This document shows, one piece after another, positions 29,199 to 35,429 of a DNA stretch of 35,429 nt (its first letter is position 1; each line of letters starts with the position of its first letter). A program made the position numbers and the translations under genes. The notes under the pieces are model-generated. The model worked only from the letters and a program-made list of their open reading frames with translations, had not been told where the DNA came from and did no database searches. The stretch is from IMG/VR virus record IMGVR_UViG_3300046542_000200, positions 1 through 35,429 of that record. One strand, given 5' to 3'. The stretch is from a virus.

Positions 29199-29753
29199 TC
29201 AACCCCACATGTTTTGACGTTGAGCCATCATCTGGTGGCGGCGAGCGACCAATGGGTCCTGCGCGCCTTGAGCGAGCTGCTCCAGCGTTTGAGCGCCGCC
29301 TTGTGGCATTGGCGCTACCGGTGGAGGGGTTTGCCCGCCCTGACCTTGAGACAGCAGCCCAGCCGTCTGCAGACCGGTATTGGCAGCGGACAGATAAGGC
29401 TGCGCGGCTTTCATGTACTGGCCTGCCTGTGAGCCATAGCCTGCCATGGTGCTGAGCAGCCCGCCGGACTGCGCCGCGCCTGCCGTAGTGGCTGCGGTTC
29501 CTGCGCCCGCTCCAGCCGCTCCAGCCCCAGCACCGGCGGCACCGGCTGATGCTGCGCCTGCCCCAGCGCCTGCAGCTCCAGCTCCCGCGGCACCAGCACC
29601 ACCAGCGGCGGCTGCACCGGCCCCCATACCCAGAAGACCGCCACCGGTTGCACCTGCTGCAGCACCCAACGCCGCGCCCTGCAAAGGCTTCTTGCGGTTC
29701 ATCATTGCGCCAGCGACAGCACCAACAGCGATCGGAATCAGTAGTGGGAGCAT
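29199..29753 (-). CDS. Ala/Gly-rich virion protein, 184 aa
   Basis: The N-terminus is a membrane-like helix (LLPLLIPIAVGAVAGAMM), then RKK. Residues about 25-100 are almost only Ala and Gly (GAAGAGAAGAGAG type repeats). The C-terminal third is ordinary and Gln-rich. It resembles short ejection proteins that insert into membranes. The low-complexity part is expected to vary between isolates. It starts at the stop of the next virion gene. Confidence 0.72.
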   Translation of the reverse strand: MLPLLIPIAVGAVAGAMMNRKKPLQGAALGAAAGATGGGLLGMGAGAAAAGGAGAAGAGAAGAGAGAASAGAAGAGAGAAGAGAGTAATTAGAAQSGGLLSTMAGYGSQAGQYMKAAQPYLSAANTGLQTAGLLSQGQGGQTPPPVAPMPQGGAQTLEQLAQGAQDPLVARRHQMMAQRQNMWG

Positions 29754-30724
29754 TATTTGCCGCCTCCTGAGGATTTGGTGGACGACGTCTGACCGATGCC
29801 GGAACCGAACACACCGGACATGGCGGCGAGCTGCTTGTAAGGGAGGTTTTGCTGATCCAGATAGCCCTGATACTGGGCATCGAGGTTCTGCTGATCCTTG
29901 TCCTCAAACTGCTGGCCGATCTTCATCAGCTGTGAGGCGTCGGTGTAGGCCTGGTTGGCGTAGGTCGGCACCAGGTTCAGGTACTGCGACTTCATCTGGT
30001 CATTTCGCGCGGCATAGTCGTTGCCGATGTTCGAGTTGAACTGGCTGGTCTGCATGTTGCGATTGATCTGGTTCTCTGCCAGGCCTTGCTGAGCCGTGTA
30101 GTCCTGCATGCGCATGCCGGCGGCCGTGTTGCCGAGATTCTTTGTCAGGTCGTTGAGCGAGTTTTGCCGGGCCGCTTGCGCGCCAGAGTTGCCGAATGAT
30201 CCTGAACTGACTGCCTGGGTCGTAAGTCCTGGCGCGATCGCGTCGTTGTAGTTGCGTGTGATGTCACCCATCGCCGCGTCAATGTTTTGCTGCAGGTACG
30301 GGTTCTGGCCCGCGTATTGGTTCAAGCCCCCGGCGGAGGCATAGCCCGATGGGTTGGCAGTGGCAGCCTGCCCGGTGCCGAGCGCGTTCTGCATGGTGCT
30401 TTGCGCTTGATCCGTCAGCAAATCGCCGTTCAGGGCCCGCATGGCGATCTTGTTGGCACCGGACACTTGCAGATTGTTCATGCCGGCGACCTGCTGTCCG
30501 CCGTAGCCCTGATGGCCCTGCTTTGCAAGGTCCATCGCCTTGGTGCTGTAGGCAGCAGCCAAAGGCTTCAGTTCGGCTGGCACCTCCTGCGTGGTCGTGC
30601 TATTACCACCACCACCGCCACCCTTGTGCGGGCGGATCACGTCACCCGGGAATGCCGGTAAGGCGCCCAAGGCCGGGCCGCCGAACTCCGCGCTTAGCTG
30701 TTCGTGCAGGGCATCAATGTTCAC
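29753..30724 (-). CDS. Probable ejection protein, 323 aa
   Basis: The GTG at 30724 overlaps the preceding stop as GTGA. The protein has a Gly-rich patch (KGGGGGGNSTTTQEV, about 34-48). A long Gln/Asn-rich helical body follows, with NRNMQTSQFNSNIGNDYAAR and KIGQQFEDKDQQNLDAQYQG, and it ends SSTKSSGGGK. This amino acid make-up is common in podoviral internal proteins. It is upstream of the two other presumed ejection proteins. Role inferred from position and composition. Confidence 0.75.
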   Translation of the reverse strand: MNIDALHEQLSAEFGGPALGALPAFPGDVIRPHKGGGGGGNSTTTQEVPAELKPLAAAYSTKAMDLAKQGHQGYGGQQVAGMNNLQVSGANKIAMRALNGDLLTDQAQSTMQNALGTGQAATANPSGYASAGGLNQYAGQNPYLQQNIDAAMGDITRNYNDAIAPGLTTQAVSSGSFGNSGAQAARQNSLNDLTKNLGNTAAGMRMQDYTAQQGLAENQINRNMQTSQFNSNIGNDYAARNDQMKSQYLNLVPTYANQAYTDASQLMKIGQQFEDKDQQNLDAQYQGYLDQQNLPYKQLAAMSGVFGSGIGQTSSTKSSGGGK

Positions 30725-31131
30725 AGTTCGACCTCCAGGACTTGGTAGACGGGCGCGAATCCGCAGCGCCGCTCATAAAGACGTGCTTGCGCCGGCTTGG
30801 CCGCGCACCGGACACGCAGACAGCCAAAGCTGCGCGCCATGTTTTTCAGTTCATCAAAAAAGGCCTGGAACCCGGCGCCAGGTGCGTACAGCTCGTAGAC
30901 AAACATCACGCGAAAGTTGGGCAGTTGTTCCACACCGACGACGCCCCAGCCAACTACCTGATCGTCACGGTCCATGCGGATCAGGGTCCGCTCGCCGCGG
31001 CTCAGCATCATTTTCAGCTGATCGCCAGTGATCTCCCCGCCCGAGGTGGCGCAGGCTAGGCCGAGGTTGTAGGCGCCCTCTTTCCAGGCCACGTCGATAT
31101 GCGTTGTTGGCACCACGATCAGTGTGTTCAT
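30721..31131 (-). CDS. GNAT-like acetyltransferase in the virion operon
   Basis: The 136-residue protein has the pattern of a short GNAT fold: GERTLIRMDRDDQVVGWGVV, the central strand LPNFRVMFVYELY, the helix GAGFQAFFDELKNMARSFGC, and the final ARLYERRCGFAPVYQVLEVE typical of the last GNAT motif. Cofactor-binding Arg/Gly residues are less clear. Phages often carry such a gene among structural genes. The substrate is unknown. It is coupled to its neighbours by overlaps. Confidence 0.75.
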   Translation of the reverse strand: MNTLIVVPTTHIDVAWKEGAYNLGLACATSGGEITGDQLKMMLSRGERTLIRMDRDDQVVGWGVVGVEQLPNFRVMFVYELYAPGAGFQAFFDELKNMARSFGCLRVRCAAKPAQARLYERRCGFAPVYQVLEVEL

Positions 31132-31424
31132 CAGTTACCTGTCAGGAAGCGGCGTTGTACCCATGTGCCTGGCGTGCCCGAGACAACGCAGGTCCAGCCC
31201 TCGATGACGTATTTCGAGCCTGCCGTGCCGAGCTCAGACGGAGCGGTGTTCATCACTGAATCACCCTGCATCCACGAACCACTGGTTGGGGCAGCAGTCA
31301 GCGCTGTGTAGAAGCCAGCGATACGCCCTTCTGAGACCAGGTTGACCTGAGTGGCGTGCTCGCGCAGTTCGCGCTGAAGGACCGGGTCGCTGGTACCGAC
31401 ACGCGGGGTTGTGTTGAGCCTCAT
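31131..31424 (-). CDS. Small tail-associated protein, 97 aa
   Basis: The N-terminal half is helical (DPVLQRELREHATQVNLVSE). The C-terminal half has GSWMQGDSVMNTAPSELGTA and GWTCVVSGTPGTW, a beta motif frequent in phage tail and fibre proteins. It lies between the gp10-like hub and the acetyltransferase. It probably decorates or plugs the tail. Overlaps on both sides support the gene. Confidence 0.75.
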   Translation of the reverse strand: MRLNTTPRVGTSDPVLQRELREHATQVNLVSEGRIAGFYTALTAAPTSGSWMQGDSVMNTAPSELGTAGSKYVIEGWTCVVSGTPGTWVQRRFLTGN

Positions 31425-32869
31425 CAGCGTCCCCCCGCCGGCGTCAGATCAGCGTCCATGTGCGTGACACGGACAGGGCCGGTAAAGCTGAATGTCGCCT
31501 TGTGCCAGCGCGCGGACTGACGCAGGTCGAACTTCCCGTCGAGAACTGTGCCCGAGGCGGCGGCGTTGAAACCGACCCCGGAGTTCATCTGCGTGTAGGT
31601 CTGCACCGAGGAGGCTGGTGGAGCTACGGCATAGCGCAGGCGGATGCTGTTGAGCGCCGATACGCCATGGTCGTCACCCACATCGCCAGTCGTCATCGAA
31701 CTGGACACCGAGGCGCCCGTCATCGACTGAAGCTGGTGCGAAGTGTTGAAAATCGACATCGATTTGCCGCCAGCCAGCCAGAACTGGGAGTCGAACGAAT
31801 AGGACGACAGCCCGTCGATGGTGGCCGAGATGGACGACAGCCCGTCGATGGTCACGCCGCTGGAGACGTAGTTGAGTGCCGCCTCGATGCTGCGGTTGGC
31901 CACGCCCCACTTCTTGGCGGTGATGTGGTAAACGAGCGCAGAATCCGGGGTTGTGGCGCTCAGCGATGGGTAGAACACCCACACCAGGTTCTTTTGCCGG
32001 TCGAACACGCAGATCGTCCGGTAGCGGTAGGACGGGTTCGAATTGTCAAAGAAGAATTGCCGCACGTAGCCATCCGCGACAGGGATTGGCCGGGTGCCGT
32101 CGAAAATCCACAGGTTGTCGTCGCCAACGAAGAAGTGCGCGCCCCCGATGTCGCAAATCGCCTCCTTGCCCACGCAGCCCGCATCACCGCCGGGAACCTG
32201 TATCCAGTTCCACACGGTCGGTGCGCCAACGTACTGGCCGAGGTAGATCGATCGCTGTTTGTAGGCGATGGCGTACTCGCCCAGGCGCATCCCGGCAGTG
32301 AGCCGGCCGGCAGTCGCCACAAGCCGCCCGGACGTCGCCTGCGTGGCGAGGCTTGGCGTCCATGACGTGTCATCAAAGGCTGCGCAGCACTGCCAACCAT
32401 CCGGCTTCTCAACCCCATCATTCAGGTTCAGTGCCATGACGAACGCGCCGACCGTGAACAGGATTTCTGCCTTGGGCGCCGTCGCCACGTCCGCGAAGGA
32501 GCCAGCGGTTGACCGCTGGATAACGTCGGCCCGGTTTGCGCAGAGGGTCGCATCGCCGAACTGCGTGATGGACCAGCGCGTGTCGATACCGCCCGTATAG
32601 GCCGCAGCTCGACCGATGTCGGTCCACACCCCAGCGATCAGCTCGTAAAGCTTGGTGGTGGTCCCGGCGATGATGCGGCGCGTGTCGTCGAGCTTGGACA
32701 CCACCGCGGCGCCGTTGCAGGCCGCCGCGAGCACAGGTGTTGCTGCCGGGGTTGCAGGCTCTGGCGCACCTTCCATGCCGTTCTGGTAGGGGATCAGGTT
32801 CGAGCAGTTGGAGATCAGGCCCGGCGTCGTCACGTCCGCGTCAGGCGCAAAACCGATCAGCGGGATCAT
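31424..32869 (-). CDS. P22 gp10-like tail hub / DNA stabilisation protein
   Basis: The 481-residue protein starts MIPLIGFAPDADVTTPGLIS, and its sequence is beta-rich throughout, with blade-like repeats (GTTTKLYELIAGVWTDIGRA, FGDATLCANRADVIQRSTAG). This is the pattern of P22 gp10-type proteins, which close the portal after packaging and hold the short tail. It directly follows the adaptor gene, in the order expected for podoviruses. Residues near 340-358 hold a short tandem TIDGLSS duplication. The family call comes from pattern and position. Confidence 0.78.
   Translation of the reverse strand: MIPLIGFAPDADVTTPGLISNCSNLIPYQNGMEGAPEPATPAATPVLAAACNGAAVVSKLDDTRRIIAGTTTKLYELIAGVWTDIGRAAAYTGGIDTRWSITQFGDATLCANRADVIQRSTAGSFADVATAPKAEILFTVGAFVMALNLNDGVEKPDGWQCCAAFDDTSWTPSLATQATSGRLVATAGRLTAGMRLGEYAIAYKQRSIYLGQYVGAPTVWNWIQVPGGDAGCVGKEAICDIGGAHFFVGDDNLWIFDGTRPIPVADGYVRQFFFDNSNPSYRYRTICVFDRQKNLVWVFYPSLSATTPDSALVYHITAKKWGVANRSIEAALNYVSSGVTIDGLSSISATIDGLSSYSFDSQFWLAGGKSMSIFNTSHQLQSMTGASVSSSMTTGDVGDDHGVSALNSIRLRYAVAPPASSVQTYTQMNSGVGFNAAASGTVLDGKFDLRQSARWHKATFSFTGPVRVTHMDADLTPAGGR
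31802..31852. repeat. Tandem 30-bp repeat in the tail hub gene
   Basis: A 21-base stretch beginning GGACGACAGCCC occurs at 31802-31822 and again at 31832-31852. It translates on the minus strand as TIDGLSS twice with short linkers. The exactness suggests recent duplication. Confidence 0.8.
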
Positions 32870-33471
32870 CGCGAGCGCACCTTCATGGTCGAGCCGCTGT
32901 ACCAGTCCACACCGTTGATGCCTTCCACGGCCTGCCTATACAGCTGCGCCCAGGTGGACAGCCGCGCATCGTTCATGATGAAAGGCGTTGCAGCGATGAG
33001 CGAGGCGTACAGGTAGGCGTTTGGCCAGTTGGTCAGCAACCAGTTGGTGGTGTTGGAGACCGACAGCGCCGGGATGCGCTGCTGATAGGTCAGTTCCAGC
33101 GAATACACACCGTCCGGGATCGGCGCCAATTCGATGTTCCCGCCAACGACAGTGAACACGATGGGCTGGGCTGACATGTTTGAGGCGTAATCGATGCTCA
33201 GCTCGTCCGGCGAACGATAGGACAGCGGCTGGTTATACGTTCCGACCACCTGCAACCGGCGCATTTCCAGCATATCGGTCGGCAAGGCAACGGTTTTCGT
33301 GCCGGCTACCGTGGACAGAGTCACCTTCGCTTCCATCGAGCGCGTTTTAAGGTCCGTGCTCATCTGAGCTTCGGCCAGGGTGATGAAGTCCGGGATATTT
33401 GCCGTCAAATCACTGCGGTTGAGCCAGCTAGCCACCGAGGCCTGTAGCTCCGCGTAGGTGGTGATGCTCAT
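32866..33471 (-). CDS. SU10-type adaptor (head-tail connector) protein
   Basis: The 201-residue protein starts ITTYAELQASVASWLNRSDL and contains FITLAEAQMSTDLKTRSME, PTDMLEMRRLQVVG and the C-terminal LYASLIAATPFIMNDARLST helix. This is the phage adaptor pattern seen with SU10-like heads. It joins the portal to the tail hub. It overlaps the hub gene as ATGA. It agrees with the SU10/DUF5309-like capsid protein at the right edge. Confidence 0.83.
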   Translation of the reverse strand: MSITTYAELQASVASWLNRSDLTANIPDFITLAEAQMSTDLKTRSMEAKVTLSTVAGTKTVALPTDMLEMRRLQVVGTYNQPLSYRSPDELSIDYASNMSAQPIVFTVVGGNIELAPIPDGVYSLELTYQQRIPALSVSNTTNWLLTNWPNAYLYASLIAATPFIMNDARLSTWAQLYRQAVEGINGVDWYSGSTMKVRSR

Positions 33472-33755
33472 ACCTTGCCCTTCCAGACGCGAAACGCCGA
33501 CAGATCAGGGTCATTCAGCATCCGGCGCATGTGCTCCTTGTTGCTGATGCACTCATGGAAGGTGATACCGGTCTTGTTGCAGTAGTCCTCGATGATCACG
33601 AACGGAATGCTGGCCGCGTGCTTCATTTCCGCGCTGCCATGGTGGCCACCGTTGTGCAGCGCCTTGGTGCGCTCGACGATGGTGGTGCAGTCTTGCGTGC
33701 GCTCGACAGTCATCTTGCCGTCGTGGAAATGAAACTTGGTATCGAGGTCGATCAT
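33468..33755 (-). CDS. Late phage protein between decoration and adaptor genes, 95 aa
   Basis: The protein is His-rich (KFHFHDGK, NGGHHGSAEMKHA) and helical, with IVERTKALHNG and a DYCNKTGITFHECISN segment. It has a plausible alpha-beta fold. I do not recognise the family. Overlap with the adaptor gene and position in the head module suggest a role in head assembly or completion. Confidence 0.7.
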   Translation of the reverse strand: MIDLDTKFHFHDGKMTVERTQDCTTIVERTKALHNGGHHGSAEMKHAASIPFVIIEDYCNKTGITFHECISNKEHMRRMLNDPDLSAFRVWKGKV

Positions 33756-33767
33756 CGCGAGGCCTTC

Positions 33768-34076
33768 CTACATGTTTTCGAGCGGGGAAACCTGCACCAC
33801 GCCTGGGGCAGATACCTGCAGGGCGGCGATATTCGCCAAGTTGCAGACGGCGATAATTACGGCATCGCCTGGCTGAACCATCATGTCGGTGTTGACCGCC
33901 GTCAGCGCGCCGTTACCGATGCGCACATAGGCACCAGTACTGGCTGTGATGCGGATATAGCGAGGACGCTCGCCGCTGGACATGCTGGGGATCACTGCAC
34001 TTGCAGAAGCTGCAGACGTAGTGATGTTGACGCCTGTGGCCACAACCATGACCGCGCCTTCAAAAGTGTTGCTCAT
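33768..34076 (-). CDS. Small beta-rich head protein, 102 aa
   Basis: ATG 34076 with GAGGAAG upstream is the likely start; the frame is open 15 bases further. The product is Ser/Thr/Ala-rich and beta-rich (VMVVATGVNITTSAASASAV, RYIRITASTGAYVRIGNG), like capsid decoration or fibre knob proteins. A GCCCC/GGGGC hairpin with no T-run (34101-34114) lies between it and the preceding gene. Confidence 0.72.
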   Translation of the reverse strand: MSNTFEGAVMVVATGVNITTSAASASAVIPSMSSGERPRYIRITASTGAYVRIGNGALTAVNTDMMVQPGDAVIIAVCNLANIAALQVSAPGVVQVSPLENM

Positions 34077-34120
34077 TGGGAGCTTCCTCAAAGGAGTACC
34101 GCCCCCGAAGGGGCAGTGGG

Positions 34121-34543
34121 TTAGGCAGGGTTGAGGGTCACGCTGATGGAGCCGACGGCCGAAGTCGCAGTACCGGTCAGGTCGTAGCAGATCGAGTCAC
34201 CAGCAGCGAGCAGGAGGTCGCTGGCAGTGGTCGACAGGGTCAGGGCTTGCTGGGTGGCGGCGGTACCGACGAGGTTGTACGTGCCGGTGTGCAGCGCGGT
34301 ACCCGAGGTCAGCGCGGTACCGCTTGGCACCTTGCGGATGGTTGCGGTGCAGGCACCACCAGTACCCGCTACGTCAACGCGGCCACGGATGGCTTTGACG
34401 ACATAGGGACGGTCAGCGGTGAACAGGGTGCAGTCGACGGTGGTAGCGATGTAGTTCAGCGTCACGGGGATAAACCCGCCATCACCGCCGGACGAGCCCT
34501 CGATACCCATCGAGCTGTCGCCGAGGTTCTTTAAGTTGGGCAT
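34121..34543 (-). CDS. Probable capsid decoration protein, 140 aa
   Basis: The 140-residue protein is beta-rich: GGFIPVTLNYIATTVDCTLF, VVKAIRGRVDVAGTGGACTA and the final GSISVTLNPA. It follows the capsid gene after a terminator-like hairpin, the usual place of a head decoration protein. The Ser/Thr/Gly-rich composition fits. No specific family is recognised. Confidence 0.72.
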   Translation of the reverse strand: MPNLKNLGDSSMGIEGSSGGDGGFIPVTLNYIATTVDCTLFTADRPYVVKAIRGRVDVAGTGGACTATIRKVPSGTALTSGTALHTGTYNLVGTAATQQALTLSTTASDLLLAAGDSICYDLTGTATSAVGSISVTLNPA

Positions 34544-34560
34544 GTTGCTTTCTCCAGAAT

Positions 34561-34584
34561 GAGAAAGGGGAGCCGAAGCTCCCC
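34561..34584 (-). terminator. Terminator-like hairpin after the capsid gene
   Basis: GGGGAGC (34567-34573) and GCTCCCC (34578-34584) flank a four-base loop (TTCG on the minus strand), followed by TTTCTC there. The T-run is interrupted, so it may attenuate rather than stop transcription. Confidence 0.65.
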
Positions 34585-34614
34585 TCTTAACTCGCTAATG
34601 ATTACTATTCGTAA

Positions 34615-35429
34615 TCAGGCCACATCGTACACGGCTCCATTCGCCTTGGGTGCGCGAGACTCTACGGTCCATTCCACCACCAGCTCACGCTGCATAGCGT
34701 CACCGGTCTGAGCCAGTTCGATGGTCTGGAAAGGACGCAGGTAGCTGATGGCCCACTTGTCCGATTGCAGGATGAACACGTCGTTCGCATCCTGGAAGCG
34801 GGACGGGATAGCCTTCAGTTCGCCGAAGTCCGACACGTAGACGTCGACCGAGGCGTACAGCTTGGCGTCCTCGGACTTGTCGAAGCGGGTGGCGTTACCG
34901 GTGAAGGTGGAGAAGGTCTGCTTCGCAGCAGGTGGCAGCAAGATCGAGTCCGCCTCACCGCCAGCAGTGAAGATCTTCTGCAGCACGGACTTCAGACGCG
35001 CCTCAGTGAAGGCGATCGCAGTACCCTTGGTACGACCGGTGTTGCCGGTGTACGACGCCAGGGTGCCGCCGTTGCGGTCCACGTTGTCCACGACCCAGCC
35101 AACCAGACCACGGGCCTGACGTGGCGCGGTGGCAGCCACGTCCAACTGGGTGGCCGAGCTTTCCATGTCGCGGCGCAGTTCCAGCGCTGCCAGGCTGAGC
35201 TGGTAGGCCAGTTCATCCTTACGGCCGGCAGGGTTCATCGCCTGCTGGGTGCCGGACACGATCACGGTTTTGGTCGAGATCTGGGTACGGTTGTTCAGGC
35301 GCACGGTCGGGGTCACGGTCTTGGCCGAAGCGTTGTCGCCTTCAACCTGGGCGTTGTTGGTCACCGCGGACGCGAGGTCCTGGGTTTGCCATTCGTGCAG
35401 GGTGTTGGTCGCCTTGCCCTTGGCTGCCA
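34615..35429 (-). CDS. Major capsid protein, SU10/DUF5309-like (N-terminus cut by window edge)
   Basis: The reading frame is open to the right edge, so the start lies outside; the internal GTG at 35364 is not the start. Residues next to the edge read NTLHEWQTQDLAS, with VTNNAQVEGDNA following, the conserved beginning of DUF5309 major capsid proteins, which have the HK97 fold. Further signatures are RKDELAYQLSLAALELRRDM, the TRFDKSEDAKLYASVDVYVS region, and a beta-rich end (RELVVEWTVES). Some tens of N-terminal residues are missing. It is followed by a hairpin and the decoration gene. Portal and scaffold would lie outside to the right. Confidence 0.9.
   Translation of the reverse strand, partial: AAKGKATNTLHEWQTQDLASAVTNNAQVEGDNASAKTVTPTVRLNNRTQISTKTVIVSGTQQAMNPAGRKDELAYQLSLAALELRRDMESSATQLDVAATAPRQARGLVGWVVDNVDRNGGTLASYTGNTGRTKGTAIAFTEARLKSVLQKIFTAGGEADSILLPPAAKQTFSTFTGNATRFDKSEDAKLYASVDVYVSDFGELKAIPSRFQDANDVFILQSDKWAISYLRPFQTIELAQTGDAMQRELVVEWTVESRAPKANGAVYDVA

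Noticed and set aside
31460-32365. Plus-strand open frame of 301 codons
   Set aside because: It mirrors the gp10-like gene; Arg/His/Val-rich low-quality translation and no ribosome site.

Overview
This window is most of the genome of a temperate, short-tailed (podovirus-type) phage, probably of a Pseudomonas host. I infer the host from the overall GC-rich composition and from the resemblance of many small genes to Pseudomonas prophage genes; no bacterial gene is visible. Both window ends fall inside one head module. The left edge cuts the large terminase (C-terminus missing) and the right edge cuts the major capsid protein (N-terminus missing). No portal gene is present. The integrase lies in the middle with phage genes on both sides. 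The simplest reading is a circularly permuted phage genome (free or circular form) with a few kb missing, not a prophage bounded by host DNA.

Layout. 1-2276 (minus): start of the late operon, with a small protein, holin-like and membrane proteins, and small and large terminase. 2396-2424: candidate late promoter, followed by terminators. 2435-9013 (minus): lambda-like early right operon, cro, two ribbon-helix-helix proteins, an O-like replication protein with an internal repeat cluster, a second replication-module protein, TraR/DksA-like finger, NinB, NinG, DUF3310, a metallophosphoesterase and antiterminator Q. 9043-9113: right operator with divergent cro and cI promoters. 9120-10444 (plus): LexA-like CI repressor and a lipoprotein. 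10506-10548: matching left operator and promoter. 10549-21985 (plus): long early left operon, with structured leaders, a chain of small ATGA-coupled genes, YqaJ exonuclease, HTH proteins, a Dcm-like methyltransferase, an AlpA-type protein and the integrase. 22241-35429 (minus): late genes read from right to left, capsid, decoration-like protein, SU10-type adaptor, gp10-like tail hub, ejection proteins, tail fibre and chaperone, DUF7338 protein, GH19 endolysin, Rz and an embedded Rz1.

How it works together. CI would bind 17-bp operators at both control regions. The sites are spaced exactly 25 bp apart and silence the right and left promoters. When derepressed, the right operon makes replication proteins and finally Q. 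Q would let polymerase from the late promoter pass terminators and read holin, terminase, head, tail and lysis genes around the circle. The left operon supplies recombination, DNA modification, accessory proteins and integration functions.

The most notable signals are the matching operator sets with a predicted leaderless cI mRNA, an OOP-like small RNA next to the O gene, a long structured non-coding stretch at 11786-12200 whose terminator lies inside a well-initiated reading frame, a chain of hairpins after the left promoter, five AGTACA boxes plus an inverted repeat before the integrase, and an isolated plus-strand small gene inside the late region.
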